Shown: one piece after another, positions 47,091 through 57,025 of the stretch
How the letters are laid out: the number at the start of each line of letters is the position of its first letter
Numbering within the stretch: position 1 is the first letter of the stretch
Assembly: GCF_026212465.1 (NCBI RefSeq)
Contig: NC_080057.1
Span: 26,828,147-26,892,146, forward strand
DNA from: Amaranthus tricolor
Lineage: Eukaryota > Streptophyta > Magnoliopsida > Caryophyllales > Amaranthaceae
Length of the DNA stretch: 64,000 bases
Direction of reading: 5' to 3'
Notes under the pieces: generated by a model
Database searches by the model: none
Told to the model about the DNA's origin: nothing
The model's input: only the letters and a program-made list of their open reading frames with translations
Translations under genes and position numbers: made by a program

Positions 47091-47534
47091 TTTGTTGAAA
47101 ACATTTTTAAGTGTTAGGATTTCTGCGATATCAGTGAAGCAAGGGCCGAGACATGATGTCGCGGAATCAAGATCCCACATTCACTACTTCGCTGTTGCGT
47201 TATAACACGTCTGGGGCTACTCCGCGGCATACTTCAAGCCGCGGCTTCCTATGCCTGTTTGACCCAGATCCAATACGTTCTCACCTGACAAGCTTAAAAA
47301 GGTCGTATCTTTTTCATTACAACTCGGAATTCAGCACAAGGACTGTCGATTCAAAGCTTGCAAGCTCAATTTTCATGATCCTTGAGGAGATTCGCCAGGT
47401 TGGGTATATGTTTTACCTCATGGGGCTTTCAAATGTTCTCTACGATCATTAAATCAAGCTCCGACGGGCACCTGTTTTTCCGCATAAAGGAAGATGTTTC
47501 CAGTCGTTGTAGCTCTCCTTTCACATCATCCTTC

Positions 47535-47549
47535 ATGCGTGGGGCTAAA
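47535..47549 (+). promoter_or_regulatory. Polypurine-type tract of the Tat element
   Basis: GCGTGGGGCTAAA-type sequence directly before the 3' LTR, in the position that primes plus-strand synthesis. It is not a perfect purine run. Confidence 0.6.
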
Positions 47550-48267
47550 TGTCATGGTATTGTTTATTCAATTATTTTATTTATTTATTAATTAGCATCA
47601 TATTACTAAAATACCCCTTGACCTTTCCGGATTGACTTTGACTTTTGGTCAATGGGCTTTCTGCTGGACTTCCCATCTTCCTTGGAAGGCTCATGACATT
47701 TTTACCTTCAGAATACTTAACTTCCCTGTCATCTATCTTCTTTGGCCATCCTCCTTTTAAGGAGAATAACTGCCCACCACCTTCCACTCTTCAATCATGC
47801 TTGGCTCTCCTTGTTTCAAGGTGAATAACTGTCCATTCTTCCCCTGACCAGTCCACCTCCCATTACTCCCACTATTCCCATGATCTTCCACCTCTCCTCT
47901 CTGAAGTAACTTCCTCCTTCAACATTATAAATAGGGACAACCATCAGAGAGGAGAGGACATCTGAAAATAACCCTCTTAAGCATCCTTGCTCATACTCCA
48001 CTTTATTAGCATACCAACACTCCAATAATATCACCCCCTGCATCTTTTTGTATTCATTCTGTAATCACTTACTCCATATTCTCATATCCACGTTCTAACT
48101 TGAGCGTCGGAGGGGTTTTCCGGGAGATCACCCCCCGGACAAGGCTAACGTGTTGTGTTGCAGGAATTCAGGTCGCTTCCTCTCATAAGTCGCTTCTCTT
48201 GATCACACTTCTACTTATCTCCAGGTATTTCAAGTGTATCCCACTTCCTCGTTTCATTACCGAAACA
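47550..48267 (+). repeat. 3' LTR of the Tat element
   Basis: 718 bp, differing from the 5' LTR by four substitutions and a 2-bp insertion (CTTTATTAGC against CTTTTAGC). TATA box at 47926-47933. Confidence 0.95.
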
Positions 48268-48332
48268 ACCCCAAAATTTGATCTTTGATATTATATTGGT
48301 TGATTTGGCGAGGGAAAGAAAAAGCCCCATTA

Positions 48333-48510
48333 TTAGAAAAAGTTGAGCGAAAAAATAAAAAAAATTAAGCAAATAAGCAAAATTCTAAACTTTTTTCAAA
48401 AGTAAGCGTCCAAACCCCAAAGCTGTGCTTTGGAGCTGTTCGCAGTTACTAATTGCGAACAGGTCAAAAAAAAGACAAAATAGCTGTTCGCAGTTACTAA
48501 CTGCGAACAG

Positions 48511-48542
<32 letters not shown>

Positions 48543-48762
48543 CTGTTCGCAGTTAGTAACTGCGAACAGCTATTTTGTGTTTTTGAACTGTTCGCAGTTA
48601 CTAACTGCGAACAGCTCTTTTGTCTTTTATAGCTGTTCGCAGTTAGTAACTACGAACAGCTCCAAAGCACAGCTTGGGGGTTTGGACGCTTACTTTTGGG
48701 AAAAGTTTAAAATTTCGCTTATTTGCTTAATTTTTTTTATTTTTTCGCTCAACTTTTTCTAA
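48333..48762. mobile_element. Foldback element made of nested palindromes, 430 bp
   Basis: Long inverted arms (about 48333-48510 and 48543-48762) start TTAGAAAAAGTTGAGCG and end with its complement, and meet at a run of about 30 T (48511-48542). The inner arms carry five copies of a 27-bp near-perfect palindrome (CTGTTCGCAGTT...AACTGCGAACAG) at 48436, 48484, 48543, 48588 and 48633. No ORF. A target duplication is not evident. It sits 65 bp from the Tat 3' LTR. It could equally be read as a MITE with very long inverted repeats. Confidence 0.85.
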
Positions 48763-48846
48763 AATTCGAAATACTCTCTAGATATAGTTGGGTTTAAGAG
48801 CACAACATTCTAGGCCCAAATAAGAGAAGCTCAAAGGTTGGTCATC

Positions 48847-49058
48847 TTTTGTGAGAACGTCTCTCAAGTCCGGCCCATTAAAACATATTGTCTATTTACA
48901 TTATTCTTAATGTCTACTTACCATATCTTTAATGCTTACTCACAATATCTAAATTCCTACTTACATTATTTTTAATGTCTACTTATAATATTTTAAAAAA
49001 TATATAATGGGCGGGCCCAATTAGAGATGGTCTCTCAAAGAGGCCGTCTCTCACAAAA
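48847..49058. mobile_element. MITE with TTTTGTGAGA ends
   Basis: Inverted ends TTTTGTGAGA and TCTCACAAAA about 212 bp apart, with further inverted matches (ACGTCTCTC / GGCCGTCTCTC; GGCCCATTA / TAATGGGCGGG). A solitary similar end is at 49733 (cttttgtgagagacagtctc). Confidence 0.6.
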
Positions 49059-49107
49059 ATTTAAGGATCACAATTCAATTTACAAAGCTTATTATAAGTT
49101 TTTCAGC

Positions 49108-49296
49108 AAGTCTTTTATGAGACCGTCTCACCGTGAGTCAGATCCATGCAAACAATCCATTAGTAAAAAACAAAAAAAAAAAAACATAAAAAACTGAATT
49201 TCAACATGCATATAAAGTGGTTATTTATTTTTAAACAATTTAGGCTTACCCAATTAAAATCATCTCACGGTGAGACGATCTCAATCAAGAATTAGC
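49108..49296. mobile_element. MITE with GAGACCGTCTCACCGTGAG ends
   Basis: Left end tatgagaccgtctcaccgtg and, about 170 bp on, its inverted partner ctcacggtgagacgatctca. Related single ends occur at 11385, 17885, 18065, 21750 and 49835. Exact borders not fixed. Confidence 0.55.
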
Positions 49297-49372
49297 GTAA
49301 GTTTTTTTATTAGCAAATTTCTAGAAGCTTGATCATTCTCAACCTTGTGATAATCTTAAGTAACTATTAATA

Positions 49373-49600
49373 CTCCCTCTCCCCCGTTAGTCAATCAACA
49401 TTATGTGCTTTTTGGTGAAAATTAGTTGAATAAAAATTAAATTGAAAAATAAAACAAAAAATAAGTAGAAGAAGAGAGATTAAATTTTTGAAGAAAATTT
49501 TAAAAAAAAAGTCTAAATAATGTAAAAAAAGTGCAAAGTCAATAAAACAAACTAAAATTACTAAAATAAAAAAGGCTTCTCATCAACTGGATAGAGGGAG
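49373..49600. mobile_element. Stowaway-like MITE, 228 bp
   Basis: Ends CTCCCTCT and AGAGGGAG, flanked by TA (49371-49372 and 49601-49602). AT-rich, non-coding interior. Confidence 0.75.
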
Positions 49601-49602
49601 TA

Positions 49603-49999
49603 TCTTTTAGTTTGGAGGCATTACCTCTCAAATTTATCAAGAGATCAGAATTTGTTCTACACACAATCTCCCCTTTCACTATTTCTTCTTGTGGCCATAC
49701 TTATTAATTGGCCAAACCTTTAAATGTCTACTTTTGTGAGAGACAGTCTCTTGATAAAATGTTCTTAAAAAAAAAAGCGCATGTTAATTATTAGTATTAT
49801 TTAGACTATTCAACTAATGTAAAAAATGCGTCTCAATATAAAACCGTCTCATATAAAAATTTGTAAATCACTAACAACTTGTGATTTACCATTACTCATG
49901 AGTCATGAGCCATGAATACTCCATTTTGTTTTGTGAATGACAGCGGTGTGTATTTCTGGTTCACAATTTTATCGCCCCGTTATGTCAAAAAACCAATTC
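49603..49999. other. Spacer with MITE ends
   Basis: Only short MITE-like ends (49733, 49835). Nothing else recognised. Confidence 0.5.
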
Positions 50000-50222
50000 A
50001 ACCAAAAGCTTAAGCTGATGGTTGAGGCCCCAAGATATGTTATATATTCTAACACGCCCCCTCACACAAGAGCCCTTTGGGCTAGAAGTGTGGATGCAAC
50101 ACATGTTCTCCTCATACATGGTGCTCAATATTCCACTTTGAATGAGGGGTGGTTGAGATTCGAACCCGTGACCTTTTGTCACACTGGCTTCTGATACCAT
50201 GTCAAGGAACCAACTCAACCAA
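50000..50222 (-). repeat. SINE-like or LTR-derived repeat, minus strand
   Basis: On the minus strand the order is: aagcttttggttgaattggt-type phrase, a TGGTATCAGAAGCC segment, GGTCACGGGTTCGAATCTC (like a pol III B box), then a tail. Related pieces lie at 32650, 30805, 33055, 56690 and 6405. It could be a tRNA-derived SINE, or a fragment of an element with a tRNA-Met primer site. Confidence 0.5.
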
Positions 50223-50722
50223 AAGCTTAAAATTAGGCTGGACTTATTGTGAATGCCAGCATATTAACGGGGGACACAAGTGCACACACTTCATAAGCCA
50301 TGGAGATATATACCATCCCAAAACCATATGGCAATGGGAAGAATGTCTCTAATAGCTTATAAAGCGTGCACACCATTTTCAATTTATCGATGTGGGATAA
50401 CTCATCCCAACACCCCCCTCACATGCGAGCCCCCGTCAAGTTCGCATGTGGGAGTAATCAATTAGGGTAGGAACGCCATTCTTTTCGAACCTACCATTTT
50501 TAAATTGTTGATCGAACCATCGGCTCAGATACCAAGTTAAATTAGGCTGGACTTATTGTGAATGCCAGCATATTAACGGGGGATACAAGTGCACACACTT
50601 CATAAGCCAAGGAGATATATACCATCCCAAAACCATATGGCAATGGGAAGAAAGTCTCTAATAGCTTATAAAGCGTGCACACCATTTTCAATTTATCGAT
50701 GTGGGATAACTCATCCCAACAC
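50223..50722. repeat. Direct repeat pair, about 185 bp each
   Basis: 50232-50422 and 50545-50722 are near-identical (ggctggacttattgtgaatg, then gcaatgggaagaa.gtctct, then tcgatgtgggataactcatc), 313 bp apart. Between them is ccccctcacatgcgagcccc. The layout looks like a small element with two terminal direct repeats, or a tandem duplication. A decayed copy is at 19855-19990. Confidence 0.75.
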
Positions 50723-51170
50723 ATTAGCATTAATACAAAAGAAGTAGGTAAAATAACATATTTAGTGAATTGAATTGACAATTTCCTTTCATAGCAAAAA
50801 AATAAATAACTTTGTTTGGACCCATTTGCATTTAAAAGACAAAATATTGATCTTGCAACTCCATGTCAAGTTGTCGACCACACTTCTAGTCTCTAGGTTT
50901 TAAAAAAAAAAATTTAAACATTTTTATTGAATTAATCAATATACATATATATATATCCAAACATGAGGATATTATTAATTAAATATTAAATATTGTAAAT
51001 TGTAATACGAGATAATACAAAGTTTGAATAATTATCCTAGAACTTTCTATAATTTAGCTTCCACTCTAAACTTAAAAAATATTTATAAAAAAAAAAAAAG
51101 AATTTTAGATGCACAAATGGAACCAATTAGCATTGTCTATCAACCAACAAATGAACTATTAGATGCATAA
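50723..51170. other. 5' flank of the O-methyltransferase pseudogene
   Basis: AT-rich, no recognised element. May hold the former promoter of the methyltransferase. Confidence 0.4.
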
Positions 51171-51605
51171 ACACATATATGGAACCATATCTTTTCCTTC
51201 CTACATTCCATGGCATTGAAATGTGCAATTGAGCGAGGCATCCCAAATGCCATTCAAAAGCATGGAAAGCCTATTACCATAAGTCAGTTAGCCAAATCTC
51301 TTTCTATACACCCACAAAAAGTTTCATCTTTACCTCGTTTAATGCACCTTCTTGTTCATGCTAACTTTTTTTCTATGAAGAAATTATTAAGTGGAGAAGA
51401 AACCTTTGATCTTACCATAAACTCTCAACTTTTACTTGAAGATCATCCACTAACCCTAGTTCCCTTTGCTCTAATGGCTCTTGATCCATATTTGGTGGAA
51501 CCCACTTACCATTCTAGTTATTGGTTTCAAAATGAAGAAGAAACTCCTTTTCATATTGCTCACAATAACAAGCAATATGGTATTTTCCATGAAGGTATTG
51601 CAAGT

Positions 51606-52542
51606 TGCACCAAATATGGTGAGGGTTGATCTAAGCAACCGTTTAACACCTTCAATATTGATGTCAAGAACTCCCTTGACACACGAAGAACAAGCAAAAC
51701 CTTCTGTTTTGTATGAAAACAGAAGGGTGACAAGAACATTCCCTTGGGATGGTTCTATGTCGTGGATGGAGACAATGAACCTTCACTCAGTCCCTGACCT
51801 CCTCCTCACACTCAAGTTAGGATTCACTCTCTTAACTCTCGTGGAATTGACTGAATCCTCTCTTTGCTTCACTCACAAAGACAACACTCAGGTTTGTAAT
51901 CGCACACAATTACTTGAATGAAAATTCATTAATCAACAAAAACTGAGTATGATACAATGAGGTTGCTCCTTTTTATAGAGCTATAACGGCTATAATGGGG
52001 TGTCTAACAATCATAACTAACCCCGTGCCTTATTATTTAAACACGTGCAAAATAAGGAACTAAAACAGAAACATAAAATAGGCTAAGTATTCTGAAATCA
52101 GCCATTCTCAAATATCTGGCGAACACGCGACCTTGGAGCTGATTTTGTGGGCTCTGTGAGGACTCTCCGTGCTAACTCTGAGTCTTGGGTTCTTCTTTCT
52201 TGTCCAAAGATGCCATACTTTGAATTCCCACGCTCATACACACACCAGGTTAGACGTTCCAATGCTCGCAAGGTGGGCTGCCAGGCAGATCGATGTCTTT
52301 GTTGTTCTGTTGCTTGCTGATTTGGGAACAACCTTCTGTTCTGGTTATTGGCTATTGGGAGACTTCCCTTTGTTCCCCATTGGTCTTGCCATGCTTGCAT
52401 GTAGATGTTCAATCCATCTTGAAGATGATCTTCCTTATTCTTCAAGCAAAAGTCAGCAAGTTCAGTGGACTCAATAAGTGTACTGAAACAATTATGCTCT
52501 ACATGTTTGGACTTGTATTGTAGATTGTCCATAATTGTTGCA
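51606..52542 (-). repeat. 3' LTR (element sense) of the gag-only retrotransposon
   Basis: 937 bp. On the minus strand a TATA box (CTATAAAAAGG) lies at about 51968-51978. The first 440 bases in element sense are an open frame (see the LTR ORF). Confidence 0.9.
52098..52532 (-). CDS. ORF inside the LTR, function unknown
   Basis: From ATG (MDNLQYKSKHVEHNCF) ten bases into the LTR, about 144 codons to the stop at 52098. The frame also continues upstream through the polypurine tract (ELRTILLKEGGN) into a pol-like tail (to about 53030). The other LTR keeps the frame (55877-56311), and a diverged LTR fragment at 57250 keeps it in a different sequence. It is Gln-, Asn- and Arg-rich with no domain I recognise. 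It may be the degenerate end of a polyprotein rather than an independent gene. Confidence 0.35.
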   Translation of the reverse strand: MDNLQYKSKHVEHNCFSTLIESTELADFCLKNKEDHLQDGLNIYMQAWQDQWGTKGSLPIANNQNRRLFPNQQATEQQRHRSAWQPTLRALERLTWCVYERGNSKYGIFGQERRTQDSELARRVLTEPTKSAPRSRVRQIFENG

Positions 52543-52563
52543 TTCCCTCCTTCTTTAAGGAGA

Positions 52564-53030
52564 ATTGTCCTCAATTCTGAATTGTCTTCATGCCTTCTCG
52601 AGTCATTAATATTGAAAGCCTTTGAGAGCTCATAGTGAATCAGGAGGTTTAGATGTATCCAAGCCAAAGTTCCTTCCTGCAGTTCCCTTTGCTTGATGTT
52701 CCCTTTTGCTTTGGTACTGCATTGTTCCCTTACTCTGTTGTAAGTCATGCTTACTACTCCCTGTTGTTGTAGGGTCCCTACAGCTTGTTGAACACCTGTA
52801 TGGTACCTACAACCAAAAGGAATATCAATAATTGTGTCTTCCATGAAATAAAAACCACTCATTTCACAGCATGTAGATGAATCTTGTAAATGCAGTTCGT
52901 TTAATTCAACATCATCAATATGTATAGTTTTGATCAGCTCAGTGCCTAATGCTTCATCCCCTAATGATCTCAAGGTTTTAGATTGCTGTTGGACTTGGTT
53001 CTCACTAATCTCTTTAGTGAATAAATGCAC
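52564..53030 (-). pseudogene. Tail of a deleted pol region
   Basis: An open frame between the protease and the polypurine tract with AWIHLNLLIHYELSKAF and EDNSELRTILLKEGGN. The last part resembles the ends of gypsy polyproteins (an ELR/DLR...EGGN motif that encodes the purine tract). This suggests that RT, RNase H and integrase were deleted while the extreme C-terminus stayed. Confidence 0.45.
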
Positions 53031-53084
53031 AAATTTTATTCCTTTGTAACAGTCACTCTTGTTCAGCTTATAGTTTGTTTGCTT

Positions 53085-54659
53085 CTATTTTGTAGGAGCA
53101 ACAATGGTTTTACATGGAGGTAGGGATATAAGATCTTTTAGTTTCCCTTCATGTTTGATGGTATAGATGTTGGTAAACCCATCATGTATGGAGTGTCTAT
53201 CGTGCTGCCATGGTCTTCCCAACAGTATATGACATGCATTCATGTTCACGACATCACACAGCATCTCATCATTGTACGATCCTATTGAGAAGCTAACTAA
53301 ACACTGCTTCCTTACAAAGCCCTCATCCTTGCTATCTAACCATCGCAGTTTGTATGGGTTCGGGTGACTACTAGTGTTCATGTTCAGGTCCTGTACTAAC
53401 TGATGACTCACACAGTTGGTCTCGCTTCCCCCATCAATTATAAGGTCGCACACTCTATCCTTCACCCTACACTTGGTCTGAAACACGCTCTCTCTTTGGT
53501 CAGTGTGCTTTCCCTTTGGTGTGGCATGGAAATTTCTTTTTACAAGCAAGTGGTAGCTTCCTTCCTCAGGGTAAACCAACTCTCTGTTCTCACCCTCTGA
53601 CTCACTTCCCTCAGTGTCACTTGGTTCAGTTCTTTGCAAAGTACCCAGGCTGGTCAGTATGTGGGAGCCTTCGTGTTCATCTGTGGGTGTGGGTGGTAAT
53701 ATGACCTTCTCCTCCCCATCCTTGGCTACTAGCATAGCTCTATGTCCTCTCTCCCTACTGTGAATCTCAGTCCACTCAATGTTGGTGAAAGCTCGTGCAT
53801 TAGGACATTCATTTCTATAGTGTCCATGGCTATGACACTTGAAACACATCACATCCTTCATAGGTACGTTGGTTTTGTCCTTGGTTCTGTTGGTTACTGC
53901 AGGCTGTGATATTCTACTATTTGTGCTGGTTCCTACTCCCACATTTGCTGTAATACCTACTGTGTTAGGCTTAGGGAAAGTAGATTCAAGGGGCTGTGCA
54001 CAGGTGTTCCTTTTCTTGGAGTATTTTTCATAGGTGAGGGCACTATCACAAGCTGTGTCAAGGGTCAAATGCTGCATCACCTCAAGTTTTTCCCTCAAAT
54101 CCTCCCTCAGGCCTCCTATGAACTTACCTATTTTCATCTCCTCTAGTTCATTAACATCACAAAGGATAGACAACCTTTCCTACTCTTGAATGTAATGAGC
54201 TACTGTTTTATTTCCTTGCCTCAGAGTACTCCATTGCACAAACAGATGCTGCCTATACGAGGAGGGTACATACTTCTTCCGGAGGTGTTTCTTCAACTTA
54301 GCCCATGTGTTTATCCTCTCCCCGTTCTCCCTCCTTCTTTGCTTCTGAATTCCCTCGAGCCATATGGCAGCTAGCTTTGTTAATTTGATTTTGGCTAACT
54401 TGTACTGCTGTTCCTCAGAGGTTTCTTTGAATTCAAAGTATCTCTCCAATCCAGCTTCCCATTCCAAGTAATCTTCAGGGTTGTGTGTTGTTCCCCCAAA
54501 ATCAGAAACATCTAATCTAAGGGTTTTATCCTCTGTGGTTCTTTCGTGGTTGTTCATGGGTATTCCCCTCTCTTGTTGGTTTATCTGCATTCTATTCACT
54601 GTCTGTGCGAGTTGTTGGATGGCAAGAGCCATCTCAGCAAAACTCTCATCAGTATTCAT
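53085..54659 (-). CDS. Gag and protease of the non-autonomous element
   Basis: One frame of 524 codons from ATG 54659, broken by a single TAG at 54180-54182. The gag part has DYLEWEAGLERYFEF and WAKLKKHLRKKYVPS before the stop, then LREDLREKLEVMQHLTLDTA after it. A zinc knuckle follows (CFKCHSHGHYRNEC, CX2CX4HX4C). An aspartic protease fold has IIDGGSETNCVS, where DTG/DSG is replaced by DGG, and ILLGRPWQ. It ends at 53085 with no polymerase after it. The TAG may be a nonsense mutation or a read-through site; with a single copy I cannot tell. The Ty3/gypsy-type gag places the family. Confidence 0.85.
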
Positions 54660-54701
54660 GATGTTTTTGTTATCACAACGCAAGAAATTCTCAAGCAACA
54701 A

Positions 54702-55348
54702 GATTTCAGAAACAAAAATGAAAACACAAATGCAAAACCCTAATTTTCCAGAAAAAATTTCGCAAATCAGATTGTTATGATCATTTTTGAAAGAAAAAAC
54801 GTAATACTCAATGATTCACCACAATTCTTATTCAATTTCAATCAGATATCACATCCATAACAATAAAAAAAAATCAAATTCAGGAATCAAAAATCGCATG
54901 TACCAATTTTCTCAGCGAAGACTATTGTTCGAACATTTAAAATGCAATTGTCATCAAATTTCAATGAGTATGCATTCGGGACATTCAAGAATAGAATTCA
55001 AATGATTTAGTCGACAAAATTTGATATGTATAATGACTCAAAAACAAATTTTCAGAAATCAAATGGATGCACATTCAATCATGCGATAATCAGATTTTCA
55101 GAAATTTGCTTTCCACAATCAAATTCATACAATGATAAGATATAAACCGTATTATTTAATCACAAATGAGTAATTAACAAAGAAAGATCGAATTAAAAGT
55201 ATAAGATGGAATTCGTACCTGTATTCGTGAAAATTGAAAAAAAATGGCATAATACCTGATCCTTTTGTTTATCCTTACCAGGCTTGTATATGATCTTGCT
55301 TACCTGATTTCCCTTGTTCCTTTTGATCGTGTCCCTCCTCGAAATGCG
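54702..55348 (-). other. Leader between primer site and gag
   Basis: About 690 bases of AT-rich untranslated leader between the PBS (55349) and the gag ATG (54659). No ORF; packaging signals would be expected here but none can be pointed to. Confidence 0.5.
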
Positions 55349-55363
55349 GCTCTGATACCAATT

Positions 55364-56321
55364 TGCACCAAATATGGTGAGGGTTGATCCAAGAAACCGT
55401 TTAACACCTTCAAGATTGATGCCAAGAACTCCCTTGACACACGAAGAACAAGCAAAACCTTCTGTTTTGTATGAAAACAGAAGGGTGACAAGAACATTCC
55501 CTTGGGATGGTTCTATGTCGTGGATGGAGACAATGAACCTTCACTCAGTCCCTGGCCTCTTCCTCACACTCAAGTTAGGATTCACTCTCTTAACTCTCGT
55601 GGAATTGACTGAATCCTCTCTTTGCTTCACTCACAAAGACAACACTCAGGTTTGTAATCGCACACAATTACTTGAATGAAAATTCATTAATTAACAAAAA
55701 CTGAGTATGATACAATGAGGTTGCTCCTTTTTATAGAGCTATAACGGCTATAATGGGGTGTCTAACAATCATAACTAACCTCGTGCCTTATTACTTAAAC
55801 ACGTGCAAAATAAGGAACTAAAACAGAAACATAAAATACTAGAACAGAAACATAAAATAGGCTAAGTATTCTGAAATCAGCCATTCTCAAATATCTGGCG
55901 AACACGCGACCTTAGAGCTGATCTTATGGGCTCTGTGAGGACTCTCCGTGCTAACTTTGAGTCTTGGCTTCTTATTTCTTGTCCAAAGATGCCATACTTT
56001 GAATTCCCACGCTCATACACACACCAGGTTAGACGTTCCAATGCTCGCAAGGTGGGCTGCCAGGCAGATCGATGTCTTTGCCGTTCTGTTGCTTGCTGAT
56101 TTGGGAACATCATTCTGTTCTGGTTATTGGCTGTTGGGAGACTTCCTTTTGTTCCCCCTTGGTCTTGCCATGCTTGCATGTAGATGTTCAATCCATCTTG
56201 AAGATGATCTTCCTTATTCTTCAAGCAAAAGTCAGCAAGTTCAGTGGACTCAGTAAGTGTACTGAAACAATTATGCTCTACATGTTTGGACTTGTATTGT
56301 AGATTGTCCATAATTGTTGCA
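55364..56321 (-). repeat. 5' LTR (element sense) of the gag-only retrotransposon
   Basis: 958 bp. A TATA box (minus strand) lies at about 55725-55735. It has a 21-bp tandem duplication (ctagaacagaaacataaaat, near 55838) absent from the other LTR. Confidence 0.9.
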
Positions 56322-56587
56322 CAAGTGATACTAAATTTATCTCGAGCTTGTTGGTGGCTAACCATGTGTTTAGGGGCTTGGTAGATAAGCTAGAATCTTT
56401 AGTTGATGTTGGTGGTGGCAATGGAACCATGGCTAAGGAACTTGCTAAAGGCTTTCCTAGGTTATCATATATAGTGCTTGATCTACCACATGTGGTTAAG
56501 GGGTTAAAAGAGTGCCAAAACAATGTTACATGCATAGGAGGTGATATGTTTGAGAATATTCCTTCTGCTCAAGCCGTTTTACTCAAG

Positions 56588-56893
56588 GTAAAAACATATA
56601 CGTTCATTGAGTTATCAATAATTTGAACATTCTTTTTTATTGCAATTGATTTTTTTTATTTAGTAAAAATTAGCTTTTAATTTATGCTAACATATCTTGG
56701 GGCCATGAAGCCCTCAACTATCAATTTAAATTTTAAGTAAGTTGATTTCTTAATATGATATCAGAGCATGACAATTAATGAAAATGCAAATTATAATATT
56801 TACGATTTATTAACTTATAATTAAACTTTAATTTGTGAATGTTATGATAGTAAGAATTGGAATATTAAACTATATGTAAATATAATCTTGTAG
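56588..56893 (+). other. Intron of the O-methyltransferase pseudogene
   Basis: GT at 56588 and TAG ending at 56893, between LLK and ILHDW, a position used by plant OMT genes. It contains a fragment (catatcttggggcc, then gatttcttaatatgatatca) of the repeat seen at 50000. Confidence 0.6.
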
Positions 56894-57025
56894 TCAATAT
56901 TGCATGATTGGAGCAATGAGAAATGCATTAAGATTCTCCAAAAGTGTAAAAAGGCAATTCCAAGCAAAGAAGAAGGATGGAAAGTCATTATTATTGATAT
57001 GGTGGTGAAGGCCAACTGTTGTTAA

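Larger units (their letters stand above)
35310..48267 (+). mobile_element. Ty3/gypsy retrotransposon, Tat lineage, complete, 12,958 bp
   Basis: Two LTRs of 716 and 718 bp begin TGTCATGG and end CCGAAACA, and the element is flanked by the duplication ACCCC (35305-35309 and 48268-48272). Order: 5' LTR, primer binding site, one gag-pol ORF (36061-41601), repeat array A, an antisense spliced gene (45590-42592), repeat array B, polypurine tract, 3' LTR. A second RNase H domain, a long region between pol and the 3' LTR, and an extra antisense gene are marks of the Tat lineage (Tat/Retand/Ogre). The LTRs differ by only four substitutions and one 2-bp indel, so insertion was recent. Confidence 0.96.
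51606..56321 (-). mobile_element. Gag-protease-only LTR retrotransposon, 4716 bp
   Basis: LTRs at 51606-52542 (937 bp) and 55364-56321 (958 bp) begin TGCA and end TGCA, with the duplication CAAGT on both sides (51601-51605 and 56322-56326). The primer site TGGTATCAGAGC (tRNA-Met type) lies at 55349-55360 on the minus strand, and the polypurine tract (CTCCTTAAAGAAGGAGGGAA) at 52543-52562, so the element reads right to left. It encodes gag and protease but no reverse transcriptase, RNase H or integrase, so it must move with proteins of another element. The LTRs differ at roughly 20-25 positions plus a 21-bp insertion, so it is older than the Tat insertion. Confidence 0.93.
51174..57025 (+). pseudogene. 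Caffeate-type O-methyltransferase, interrupted and truncated
   Basis: A plant SAM-dependent O-methyltransferase (COMT-like; such enzymes methylate phenolics or alkaloids). Part 1 (51174-51605) holds the dimerisation domain: HIWNHIFSFLHSMALKCAIE, GIPNAIQKHGKPITISQLA, and the LLVHANFF helix. Part 2 (56327-56587) has the SAM-binding LVDVGGGNGTMAKELAKGFP and LDLPHVV. A further exon (56894-57025) has [14 protein letters not shown]. Damage: an in-frame TAA and no ATG directly before HIWN, so translation could only begin at the internal Met at 51210; a 4.7-kb retrotransposon between the two parts; and loss of everything after MVVKANCC, including the C-terminal catalytic and substrate region. The frame runs straight across the empty insertion site, so the gene was open there when hit. 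Confidence 0.9.

Noticed and set aside
52169..52523. Plus-strand ORFs in both LTRs of the gag-only element
   Set aside because: Complement of the LTR frame; the hydrophobic look follows from the base composition, and no independent evidence supports them.
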